Shown one piece after another: positions 1-6,256 of a DNA stretch of 45,093 nucleotides. The position numbers and the translations under genes are program-made. This stretch comes from JBBSBR01 sp038251135 (lineage in GTDB: Bacteria > Patescibacteriota > Saccharimonadia > UBA4664): contig JBBSBR010000006.1 in the NCBI GenBank assembly GCA_038251135.1, positions 1 to 45,093 of the forward strand, written 5' to 3'. Below the pieces are notes generated by a model. It was not told the origin of the DNA. It saw only the letters and a list, made by a program, of their open reading frames with translations, and ran no database searches. Each line of letters starts with the position of its first letter. Positions within the stretch are counted from its first letter, which is position 1.

Positions 1-39
1 CTCAACGGCAACCGCCAGAAACCGTGCCACAAGTCCTAA
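1..39 (+). CDS. C-terminal tail of an upstream gene (partial)
   Basis: Reading from base 1 in frame 1 gives twelve codons (LNGNRQKPCHKS) and a TAA stop. The other two forward frames stay open through the following hairpin. The intrinsic terminator that begins 5 nt after the stop supports this as the true end of a gene lying mostly outside the window. No function can be assigned from so short a tail. Confidence 0.4.
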   Translation, partial: LNGNRQKPCHKS

Positions 40-43
40 CCCA

Positions 44-75
44 CCGCCGATCCTCCGATCGGCGGTTAATTTTTG
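44..75 (+). terminator. Rho-independent terminator of the upstream gene
   Basis: Perfect 9-bp stem CCGCCGATC / GATCGGCGG (44-52 and 57-65) with a 4-nt loop, followed by TTAATTTTT. It closes the transcript of the gene whose tail lies at 1-39. Confidence 0.8.
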
Positions 76-109
76 TCAGACTTAGATGCCCTTCGCGCCG
101 ATGAAAAGT

Positions 110-328
110 CTAAACCGAGCCGGTATTCCGGAGCTTTTTTAGAATGTTTCGCTCTAGAGCGCGTATCTGGTCTTCGCTTATCATGAGCTCAATCTCGATC
201 TGGGCGATCGAGTGCACCTCCTCGCCGCGCATACCGTAGCTCAGCACCACCAATCGCCGCTCCAGGTGGGTCAAATCGTCCCAATGGGCTTCGAGCCAAG
301 CCACGAGCTGATGGGTATCTCTATCCAT
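110..328 (-). CDS. Stand-alone sigma70 region 4-like HTH protein (72 aa)
   Basis: A 72-residue protein whose second half reads like region 4 of primary sigma factors: LERRLVVLSYGMRGEE, then a helix-turn-helix with ISEDQIRALERNILKKLR, close to the usual SRERVRQIE..AL.KLR pattern. Regions 1-3 are absent, so it cannot be a complete sigma factor. It could bind the RNA polymerase flap or a -35-like element, or act as a small DNA-binding regulator; this is inference. I chose ATG 326-328 over an upstream in-frame ATG because AAAGGGG sits about 7 nt before it and the putative promoter at 348-376 lies inside the longer version. It is divergent from the acidic peptide at 398. Confidence 0.75.
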   Translation of the reverse strand: MDRDTHQLVAWLEAHWDDLTHLERRLVVLSYGMRGEEVHSIAQIEIELMISEDQIRALERNILKKLRNTGSV

Positions 329-347
329 TGTAAATCCCCTTTGCTCA

Positions 348-376
348 AGTGTACTCTGCACCATCCCTGCGATCAA
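348..376 (-). promoter_or_regulatory. sigma70-type promoter for the region-4-like gene
   Basis: On the minus strand TTGATC (371-376) and TACACT (348-353) are 17 bp apart. The predicted start is about 13-20 nt upstream of the ATG at 328. A weaker plus-strand pair, TTGTAA (328-333) and TACTCT (352-357) with an 18-bp spacer, overlaps it and could drive the gene at 398, so the two divergent promoters would interfere sterically. Confidence 0.55.
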
Positions 377-397
377 AATCGAGGAGGTGAATACCAC

Positions 398-544
398 ATG
401 AGTGACATAACTCCAGAGGAAGTCGAACTGGCTTGGTCAGCTGCCCACCCGGAGGGTGAAATCATCCACGTCGAGGCCGACGAAAGCGGCAATATCACAT
501 CGATCGACACCGATCCATACGGCGGTGACGACGGTGAAGACTAA
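398..544 (+). CDS. Small acidic protein (48 aa), unknown
   Basis: A 48-residue protein that starts MSDITPEEVELAW and ends in a very acidic tail (DPYGGDDGED). ATG 398 is preceded by a strong GAGGAGGTGA ribosome-binding site 7 nt upstream; a longer in-frame version starting at 212 would run antisense through the sigma-like gene and has no such site. The only cysteine in that longer frame lies upstream of this start. The gene is divergent from the sigma-region-4-like gene and ends just before a strong terminator. The size, charge and position would suit a protein that binds a basic partner such as the neighbouring HTH protein, but nothing in the sequence proves this. Confidence 0.65.
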   Translation: MSDITPEEVELAWSAAHPEGEIIHVEADESGNITSIDTDPYGGDDGED

Positions 545-552
545 CCAGATAC

Positions 553-585
553 GGCCGAGTAGGACACTCCTACTCGGCCATTTTC
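553..585. terminator. Bidirectional intrinsic terminator
   Basis: Perfect 12-bp stem GGCCGAGTAGGA / TCCTACTCGGCC (553-564, 568-579) with a CAC loop, followed by ATTTTC on the plus strand. It lies between the convergent acidic-peptide gene and vsr and can serve both. Confidence 0.8.
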
Positions 586-604
586 ATCTTACATACCGCA
601 TCGA

Positions 605-1021
605 TTAATGGCCGTCAGTTTCGCCAGCTATCTGGCGCTTAACCGCAAGCGCACACTCAATCGGCGCTCTGGCTATGTCTGACTCCCAAAAACGCATCAC
701 AACCCAGCCTTCAGCCTCGAGCGCACTTGTAACATATTTATCCCTATCAATGTTCCGCTTGATCTTGTCTTGCCAAGTTTTCGGGTACTTGGAGTGCATA
801 GCTTCATAGTCGTGACCGTGCCACCAGTTTCCATCAACAAACACCGCGACTCGTGCTGAACGAAACAGTATATCGGGCTTTCCCATCACGTCCTTTGCGT
901 GCAGCCGGTACCTCAAGCCTAGACTGAATAAAGCATGTCGAAGCTGAAGCTCCGGCTTAGTATTTTTGTTCGAAATCTTTGCCATGATTTCGCTACGTTT
1001 TTTGGGATCAAAAATATCCAT
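605..1021 (-). CDS. vsr: Vsr-type DNA mismatch (very short patch repair) endonuclease
   Basis: A 138-aa protein of normal Vsr length. It begins with the family signature (KRSEIMAKISNKNTKPELQLR), has the PD-(D/E)XK-like core with the catalytic Asp in GKPDILF (D50), the histidine segment FVDGNWWHGHD (H68, H70), then DKIKRNIDRD and GWVVMRFWESDI. Vsr proteins nick 5' to the T of T:G mismatches made when 5-methylcytosine deaminates, and the divergent C5-methyltransferase next door fits that role. Some Vsr-like nucleases act instead as restriction enzymes, so that use is also possible here. Unusual: the cysteines that hold the structural zinc in E. coli Vsr appear absent (WES in place of WEC). No clear ribosome-binding site precedes the ATG. 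Confidence 0.92.
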   Translation of the reverse strand: MDIFDPKKRSEIMAKISNKNTKPELQLRHALFSLGLRYRLHAKDVMGKPDILFRSARVAVFVDGNWWHGHDYEAMHSKYPKTWQDKIKRNIDRDKYVTSALEAEGWVVMRFWESDIARAPIECALAVKRQIAGETDGH

Positions 1022-1026
1022 ACAGC

Positions 1027-1056
1027 TTGTGGTTAAGGTCGTTTCATTGCTATACT
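1027..1056 (+). promoter_or_regulatory. Promoter for the cytosine methyltransferase gene, near-leaderless
   Basis: TTGTGG (1027-1032), an 18-bp spacer and TATACT (1051-1056). Only 7 nt separate the -10 box from ATG 1064, so transcription should begin at or next to the start codon. No ribosome-binding site is present, consistent with leaderless translation. Confidence 0.6.
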
Positions 1057-1063
1057 TAATTAT

Positions 1064-2101
1064 ATGTCAACGGATAAGAACGGCTTAAAAGTTATCGAAT
1101 TGTTTGCAGGGATCGGAGGGTTCCGGCTCGGCTTCGAAAGAGCCGGCTTTGAGACTGTTTACTCCAACGACTTCGACAAATCATGCAAGATATCATTTGA
1201 TGGCTACTTCGGAGAGGGCGCAATGGATTTGCGAGATGTTACGACCATCGATGCTAACGAACTACCGGATGCAGATGTACTCACTGCAGGATTTCCTTGC
1301 CAGCCATTCTCAAAAATAGGTAAGCTCCATGGATTCGCCGACGCTAGAGGAACGCTATTTTTTGATGTTCTGCGGATTCTCAAGGCAAAGCAGCCTAAGG
1401 CATTTGTACTCGAAAACGTAAAGAACCTAGTAGCCCATGACGGAGGGAACACCTTTAAGGTGATAATCGATGCGCTTGAGAATGACTTAGGCTACACCGT
1501 CTATAAGCAAGTCTTGAACACTAAAGACTATGGCTTGCCTCAGGATAGAAAACGTATTTATATCGTCGGTTTCAAGGAGAACATACCGTTCAAGTTCCCT
1601 GACCCGATCGAGTTACCGTTCACGGTCGGAAAAGTATTCGAAAATGAGCCCGTACACGATTTTTTTTACTTATCCCAAACCTATATGGACGGTCTCCAGA
1701 AGCACAAAGACCGCCATGCCGAGCGAGGGCACGGATTTGGTTATAAGGTTCTGAACCCAGAGGGAATCTCCACTGCGCTAGTAGTAGGAAATATGGGTCG
1801 CGAGCGAAACCTGATTCAGGATGTCCCTCGACCTAGCGGTGTCAGCCGCAAGGGAGGTCCACTAAACACTCGCGGTATTCGCAAGCTTACCGTCAGGGAG
1901 TGCGCACGTCTGCAGGGTTTCCCCGATGATTACGAATTTCCTGTGCCAGTAACGACTGGATATAAACAAATGGGAAATGCTGTTTCAGTACCCGTCGCTG
2001 AAGCTGTGGCGCGGCAAGTAGCGATGGCGCTCGAGGCGGCTCGTGGGTCGAAATTAGAAGAGGAAACTAGTGCAATCCCCGTTCGGGTAGCATCTCGATA
2101 G
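1064..2101 (+). CDS. DNA (cytosine-5-)-methyltransferase
   Basis: A 345-aa C5-methyltransferase with the ordered family motifs: SAM-binding motif I LFAGIGGFRLGF (residues 13-24), catalytic GFPCQPFSK (Cys79), ENVKNL (117-122), QDRKRIYIVGF (160-170), then, after the target-recognition region at roughly 200-265, RECARLQGFPDDY (IX) and YKQMGNAVSVPV (X). It methylates cytosine in a specific duplex sequence that cannot be read from the protein. It is divergent from vsr and convergent with the 216-aa gene, whose 3' end it overlaps by 35 nt. Base composition across this island is more AT-rich than the flanking genes, suggesting horizontal acquisition. It is probably the modification arm of the restriction/defence island at 605-5028. 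Confidence 0.95.
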   Translation: MSTDKNGLKVIELFAGIGGFRLGFERAGFETVYSNDFDKSCKISFDGYFGEGAMDLRDVTTIDANELPDADVLTAGFPCQPFSKIGKLHGFADARGTLFFDVLRILKAKQPKAFVLENVKNLVAHDGGNTFKVIIDALENDLGYTVYKQVLNTKDYGLPQDRKRIYIVGFKENIPFKFPDPIELPFTVGKVFENEPVHDFFYLSQTYMDGLQKHKDRHAERGHGFGYKVLNPEGISTALVVGNMGRERNLIQDVPRPSGVSRKGGPLNTRGIRKLTVRECARLQGFPDDYEFPVPVTTGYKQMGNAVSVPVAEAVARQVAMALEAARGSKLEEETSAIPVRVASR

Positions 2102-2717
2102 CCGTCTCGAGCTTTGCTCTTAGCTCACCGTCAGAAAGGAAGCGGGTTTCCTTATTCTTTATCCTGCGTCGAACCTCATGAATAAATGGCCGGGCCTGCT
2201 TATGGCCTAGATCGCGGCCTTTCAAAGTTTCTACTACCCAATCGAAAACACGAGCGTCAACTTGAAGTCTAATATTATCCAATAAATCTCTCCATAACGA
2301 CCAGTTTCCAACTGACTTAACTGTGTTCCAGTCTTTCCTAGCCATATAGCCACATAATCGAAAATGATTCGTTCTCATATCTTTAGAACGTTTAGGCTTC
2401 TCGCCTTTCTGAATGAGTGGCGATACATAATGGTATATTCCTTCCCAGAAGTATGGCTCATCGGTCGTTCCTATGACAGAATAACGATCGGCGATCTCGT
2501 TTAGGAGCGTCCCCAGTTTAAACCATACCTGGAGCGCGTCCTTTTTGATTGCTGAACTGGATACTAATCGCATATTAAGCAGTTCATTTTCAAGTTCTGG
2601 AATTTTTGTCGTGAGCTCTTGATCCAGCTTATCTGCCAGTTCTTTATCAGCGGTAGTAACCGCTCCAGTACTGCTCGCATATGTTTTCTCACCATTCTTG
2701 TAGATTACAATTGCCAT
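2067..2717 (-). CDS. Unknown 216-aa protein of the GHKL-ATPase operon
   Basis: Last gene of a three-gene minus-strand operon. It starts one base after the stop of the GHKL ATPase (TAA A ATG), so the two are probably made together. I do not recognise the family. The N-terminus (MAIVIYKNGEKTYASSTGAV) looks like a short beta hairpin; the rest is predicted mostly helical and rich in Trp and charged residues, with a basic stretch GEKPKRSKDMRTNHFR and a basic RRRIKNKETR segment suited to nucleic-acid binding. I see no convincing PD-(D/E)XK or HNH nuclease motif. It may be the effector or DNA-recognition subunit that works with the ATPase. Its 3' end overlaps the methyltransferase gene by 35 nt on the opposite strand. 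Confidence 0.8.
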   Translation of the reverse strand: MAIVIYKNGEKTYASSTGAVTTADKELADKLDQELTTKIPELENELLNMRLVSSSAIKKDALQVWFKLGTLLNEIADRYSVIGTTDEPYFWEGIYHYVSPLIQKGEKPKRSKDMRTNHFRLCGYMARKDWNTVKSVGNWSLWRDLLDNIRLQVDARVFDWVVETLKGRDLGHKQARPFIHEVRRRIKNKETRFLSDGELRAKLETAIEMLPERGLH

Positions 2718-2718
2718 T

Positions 2719-4719
2719 TTACCCCCAGAGAGATTCGCTTCTTTTACTTAATATCCATTCCAGCTGTCGCTCTATGGGCTGACCAATAATCTCCGCAAGT
2801 GCTTGGTTTAGCTTACCCGTCGTCCCACTCAAATCATTATTCGCATTTATCAACACTATCGACCATAGAGCCAAGAGGCCTTCTTTACGCAAAGCATCCA
2901 TGAGTAATTCTTGATCATCTGCTTCGGCCTTAAGCTCAGGATGGAGCCGGTTCCATAATAGATAATACCCATCATCCTCCTCGCTCCACCATATATATTT
3001 GTCATTACCGCGTTCTGAGCTACGAATTTTAAAGAAACCTTTCGCAGGAGGCTCTTCAGCTACCCAGAAGTCCATACTAACTTCTCGATAAAGGATATCG
3101 CCCTTCTCAATTTTACGGTCCTCATAAGTCATGTTTTCAAGCGCGATTAACTTAGCCCTCAATATGTAATGGCCTCGCTGGAATCTGTCATCTATATCAA
3201 TCTCACCCCATCCAACTTGTGGCGTACTTTCATTTGAACCTATACTAACTTCCTTTTCATCAAGCAGCCCGTAAATCTGTAGTCCACCTTCACGGAACAC
3301 ATTTATTTGGAGATGAACTTTTAATGGTTGTTCATAGGCGCTATAAGCAATCGCGGTCGCGCCAGTAATCTTCTGGCCAAGTTCTACACGCCTGCTATCT
3401 GTCGGCGTGGAGAATTCAGGGATACTTACCCGTATCTGTTCTGGGTCTTTAGGGTCAATAACCTTCTTACGCTTACCCTTCGTGCCAAACTCGCTTCCGC
3501 TCAAACCCATTGATTTTGCTAATTGGTTGAGTTCCCGTTGAATTGCTAGCTCCGCATCACGTTGCTGACGCGTAGAATGCTTATCGTCTTCGATAATCTT
3601 GTATTCTTTAGCAAACTCAAGAATCTTGAGTTTGATTTCTCGGTTGACCTTACTCGCCACGCCTTTGTTCCATGTGTAGGTATAGTGTTCTGCGCCCTCA
3701 AGTTCCAGCATTGCATCGTCTAATGGCGCTTCGAATTCGACTGAGCCATAGATCACACTGGCTGGAAGATCATTAGAGTAATCACTTATTTTACGAGTCT
3801 GCACCTTCATTGCACCTCGTTGAATAGTAACTCCTTCGTAGCTGGCCGGAACTGTCTTGTCTTTGAGGTAACCCAGAGAAATACGCTTTATCTTTAAACC
3901 ATCAGCAACTTCGATTTCATCATCATAAACCTTATGCTCCCTAATTCCAGACGACGAGACTGGGAGCCATGGCGACTTTTCTACTTGAACGGGGTCGTTG
4001 AACGGACCTACGTATATTACGGCGTTTTGTTTGAAAAGAATTTCCCACCATGTCTCTTGAATAGTTTCATTTATGGAGCCATCGAGAATCGGTAATATCA
4101 ATTCTTCTACTGGGTTCGGCACAATGATGCGTGTACCCGGATGGTCAATCGCTTCCAGGTCTTCTCCCAACATGCGCTTCCGGATCTTGTGAGCCTCCGA
4201 ACCCTCCTCAACAGATACTTGTATTGTCTTGTTCTCATCGAGAAATGTGCTGCCAAAAATATACTTGCCGTCATCTGCGCGTACTGAATCGAAGTACATC
4301 TTGGCGTCTTTTGATGATCCGACAAATATCATTTTACCTCGTCCTCTCGAACCGAGTGAAAGTTCAGTGCGCTCGCTCCAATCAGAGCTTAAAAATCGCC
4401 CTAGTCGATCATTCTGATCCCTAGACTGAAGGATCTCTACCTCCTCCCTCTCATTTTGTGGGATCTTACCCGTTAATCCGTGAGTGCCTGAGTCCTCCAG
4501 GATTACCATCGTGGGTGAGTGCTTGGTTTTATTCTTTACGACTATAGTACAGCTCCAGCCCGATCCTTTTGCTGACGTCCTGGCACCCCATGAGTTCTGG
4601 ATTCCGTCTTTTTGGAAGGCCTCCATCAGCCAATTCGTTTTATCAATTACTTGCTCATAGCCATCAAGCACCGCCTTAAGCTGTGCTTCCCGGTTAATTA
4701 CTTGTTGGAATTGAGCCAT
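2719..4719 (-). CDS. GHKL (Hsp90/MutL/MORC-fold) ATPase
   Basis: A 666-aa protein with an N-terminal Hsp90-like ATPase fold: the N box EAFQKDGIQNSWGA (residues 33-46, Mg-binding Asn42, with Asp where most GHL ATPases have a catalytic Glu), the G1-like DSGTHGL (76-82), and the glycine-rich lid region LGSRGRGKM (122-130). The C-terminal half (about 400-666) is beta-rich and unassigned, ending in mixed helices. MutL/MORC-like GHKL ATPases encoded beside cytosine methyltransferases and Vsr nucleases are known from bacterial restriction-modification operons; I infer the same kind of role here, perhaps sensing or moving along unmodified DNA. AAGGAGAG lies 4-5 nt before the ATG. It is the middle gene of the operon, 9 nt after the 71-aa gene and 1 nt before the 216-aa gene. 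Confidence 0.82.
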   Translation of the reverse strand: MAQFQQVINREAQLKAVLDGYEQVIDKTNWLMEAFQKDGIQNSWGARTSAKGSGWSCTIVVKNKTKHSPTMVILEDSGTHGLTGKIPQNEREEVEILQSRDQNDRLGRFLSSDWSERTELSLGSRGRGKMIFVGSSKDAKMYFDSVRADDGKYIFGSTFLDENKTIQVSVEEGSEAHKIRKRMLGEDLEAIDHPGTRIIVPNPVEELILPILDGSINETIQETWWEILFKQNAVIYVGPFNDPVQVEKSPWLPVSSSGIREHKVYDDEIEVADGLKIKRISLGYLKDKTVPASYEGVTIQRGAMKVQTRKISDYSNDLPASVIYGSVEFEAPLDDAMLELEGAEHYTYTWNKGVASKVNREIKLKILEFAKEYKIIEDDKHSTRQQRDAELAIQRELNQLAKSMGLSGSEFGTKGKRKKVIDPKDPEQIRVSIPEFSTPTDSRRVELGQKITGATAIAYSAYEQPLKVHLQINVFREGGLQIYGLLDEKEVSIGSNESTPQVGWGEIDIDDRFQRGHYILRAKLIALENMTYEDRKIEKGDILYREVSMDFWVAEEPPAKGFFKIRSSERGNDKYIWWSEEDDGYYLLWNRLHPELKAEADDQELLMDALRKEGLLALWSIVLINANNDLSGTTGKLNQALAEIIGQPIERQLEWILSKRSESLWG

Positions 4720-4728
4720 GTTCTCTCC

Positions 4729-4944
4729 TTAAAGTTTAAATCCGCGCTTGGGCTGCTTGAACTTTGCTCGAACGATCTTAACCTGGTCATCGATCGCACG
4801 GAAGATCTTGTCGACTTCCTCATCGGTGTAGGCGTAAGCACGTCGATTAGAACAGTTGCCAAGAACCCGTAGACGCTCAAGCACATCATTGGTGCGCTGG
4901 CTTGCCAACTTGTTAAATCGCTCCTTCTTCTCTATATCGGTCAT
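4729..4944 (-). CDS. Small 71-aa leading protein of the GHKL-ATPase operon
   Basis: The first gene of the operon, 71 aa, basic and helical (MTDIEKKERFNKLASQRTN...). It carries RLRVLGNCSNRRAYAYTDEEV followed by a helix ending in KFKQPKRGFKL. The core from RLRVLGNCSN to the last helix resembles a kind of small protein that I associate with GHKL-ATPase restriction cassettes, but I cannot name a family with confidence. I chose ATG 4942-4944 because GCAGGAG lies 8 nt upstream and because the longer in-frame start lies within the promoter. A role as regulator or accessory subunit is inference. Confidence 0.72.
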   Translation of the reverse strand: MTDIEKKERFNKLASQRTNDVLERLRVLGNCSNRRAYAYTDEEVDKIFRAIDDQVKIVRAKFKQPKRGFKL

Positions 4945-4999
4945 GATGTTACTCCTGCGTTCATGTGGGACTTTAAGTGCGTATATGTATTGTATTTGC

Positions 5000-5028
5000 A
5001 CTATATGCTTCGTTTTTACGTATGTCAA
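5000..5028 (-). promoter_or_regulatory. Near-consensus sigma70 promoter of the GHKL-ATPase operon
   Basis: Minus strand TTGACA (5023-5028), 17-bp spacer, TATAGT (5000-5005). The -35 box is perfect and the -10 differs from consensus by one base. The start would fall near 4993, giving a leader of about 50 nt before ATG 4944. This suggests strong constitutive expression unless a repressor acts. Confidence 0.8.
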
Positions 5029-5083
5029 TTACTTATTTATGTGACGTTTTCGTCTAAACATTGGCGGTGAATTCTGATATTTT

Positions 5084-5112
5084 TTGGCATATTTCTTTAA
5101 TACAGGTAATAT
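5084..5112 (+). promoter_or_regulatory. Promoter for the 117-aa membrane protein
   Basis: TTGGCA (5084-5089), 17-bp spacer, TAATAT (5107-5112), then 14 nt to ATG 5127. No good Shine-Dalgarno sequence lies in that short leader. Confidence 0.55.
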
Positions 5113-5126
5113 GGTTAACTAACTTT

Positions 5127-5480
5127 ATGGAAATCGCAATCAACATATTTGTCTTCATTCACCTCCTAGGTATGGCGGCTTTGGTCGGTGGGAGCTTGGC
5201 TCAGGTGCGGGATGGCGAGAAGCACGTGAGTGCTTTGATGCGCGATGGCGCCGGGACTCAGCTGGTAACCGGGCTAGTGTTGGTGGGTTTACTGCACGCC
5301 AATGGCGAGGCGGTGAATGATGCCGTGGCGGGTATTAAGCTGGCGTTTGTCGTCGTGATTTTGGCGCTCATCATATTGGGCCGCAAGCAGCTGAGCCATA
5401 ACGCCTACTACGCCATAGTGGGTTTGAGCATCGCCGACGTTGCCTTGGCGCTGTTTGTGACCAGCGCGACTCAATCTTAG
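5127..5480 (+). CDS. Small four-helix membrane protein (117 aa)
   Basis: A 117-residue hydrophobic protein with about four transmembrane helices: INIFVFIHLLGMAALVGGSL, then roughly residues 45-60, 67-87 and 95-112. The pattern of a first helix with HLLGMAALVGG and a following cytoplasmic RDGEKHVSALMRDGAGTQL loop is familiar from uncharacterised actinobacterial and patescibacterial integral membrane proteins, but no function is known to me. I use ATG 5127 because the longer frame begins with TTG 5061, upstream of the promoter at 5084-5112. It stands alone, with the AT-rich defence island on its left. Confidence 0.75.
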   Translation: MEIAINIFVFIHLLGMAALVGGSLAQVRDGEKHVSALMRDGAGTQLVTGLVLVGLLHANGEAVNDAVAGIKLAFVVVILALIILGRKQLSHNAYYAIVGLSIADVALALFVTSATQS

Positions 5481-5514
5481 TAAGACATGGTGAGAAATAT
5501 GCATTTCTTGCATA

Positions 5515-5543
5515 TTGCATTTCTTACCTCAAAATGCTATAGT
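5515..5543 (+). promoter_or_regulatory. Promoter with no protein gene downstream
   Basis: TTGCAT (5515-5520), 17-bp spacer, TATAGT (5538-5543) on the plus strand. The predicted start is near 5550. No plus-strand gene follows before the terminator at 5593-5618, so it appears to drive a short non-coding transcript. Confidence 0.6.
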
Positions 5544-5549
5544 CTAGGC

Positions 5550-5618
5550 ATCCATTAGTTGATTTCAACTATCGGGGCATCACATCCTAGAGCGACCCTC
5601 CTAATCGAGGGTCGTTTT
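5550..5618 (+). ncRNA. Candidate orphan small RNA, about 70 nt
   Basis: The segment from the predicted start (about 5550) to the end of an intrinsic terminator (5618) contains no credible open frame. It has a small internal hairpin GTTGATTTCAAC (5559-5570) and the terminal hairpin CGACCCTC / GAGGGTCG with TTTTCT. The unit sits between a plus-strand membrane-protein gene and a minus-strand NYN-nuclease gene. I do not recognise it as a known riboswitch or housekeeping RNA. It might instead be the 3' end of the membrane-protein transcript, but the separate promoter argues for its own transcript. Confidence 0.45.
5593..5618 (+). terminator. Intrinsic terminator of the candidate small RNA
   Basis: Perfect 8-bp stem CGACCCTC (5593-5600) and GAGGGTCG (5607-5614), 6-nt loop, then TTTT. 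The T-run is on the plus strand only; the NYN gene converging on it from the right ends at 5619. Confidence 0.75.
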
Positions 5619-6203
5619 CTATTTCTGGTTACGGTAGTGTACTGAATTGCCCCAAATATCATCACTGATCGTAAGTACGTCGATGTACCCATCGGCTCCA
5701 GTCCTGAGCTCTGATGAGATATTATTTCGCGAAGAGTAGATATACACCTGCTTGCCTCGATTACGTATGTAGCTCACGAGAGCCAAAAAGTCTGAATCGC
5801 CCGTAAAGAGTATCGCCATGTCGTACTTTGCGATGAGATTAACCGCATCGATAGTCATTTCGACGTCCATATTGCCCTTTTCCTCGATACTCATACCAGA
5901 CGAAGATGACGTCTTGATTTGCTTAAGCTCCTTCTTCCTGACTACGAATTTCAAACCCTTCTTGAGGTATGTGAAGAATCGGTGCTTGCCCTCGGTACTG
6001 TATTCACGCGTGCCTTCGGCTGGATAAGCGGTGTAGTAGTAGACCTCGATGGATTCAGCGCTGTAAGTAACTTTCAGGTGATCTCTAAGTTTTGCCAGAT
6101 CGAAGAATTTACCCTTAACTTTTTGGGCTTGCCAAAGATTCGAAGCGTCTACAAATACATAGACTGCACGCTTCTTGGATATCATATTCTTATCTCTAGC
6201 CAT
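5619..6203 (-). CDS. NYN-domain (LabA/DUF88-type) PIN-like ribonuclease
   Basis: A 194-aa NYN-domain protein of the PIN nuclease superfamily. The acidic active-site positions are visible: YVFVDASNLW (Asp19), GNMDVEMTIDAV (Asp113, Asp119), and LFTGDSDFLAL (Asp136, Asp138). This family is expected to cut RNA, and members serve in RNA processing or turnover. Residues 98-110 form a low-complexity Ser-rich loop between the first strand pair and the second acidic motif. I chose ATG 6203 because an extended -10 (TGG TATAAT, 6220-6225) places the transcript start near 6213 and AGGAAA precedes the codon; upstream ATGs fall in or before the promoter. It is a single gene with its own promoter. Confidence 0.88.
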   Translation of the reverse strand: MARDKNMISKKRAVYVFVDASNLWQAQKVKGKFFDLAKLRDHLKVTYSAESIEVYYYTAYPAEGTREYSTEGKHRFFTYLKKGLKFVVRKKELKQIKTSSSSGMSIEEKGNMDVEMTIDAVNLIAKYDMAILFTGDSDFLALVSYIRNRGKQVYIYSSRNNISSELRTGADGYIDVLTISDDIWGNSVHYRNQK

Positions 6204-6256
6204 AGTGTTTCCTAGAGCCATTATACCACACAAAGCGAATAAATACCGAACAGGTA

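Noticed and set aside
605..5028. Classical type I or III restriction system, BREX or DISARM
   Set aside because: No specificity subunit, helicase/translocase, PglZ or phospholipase-D gene is present in the island.
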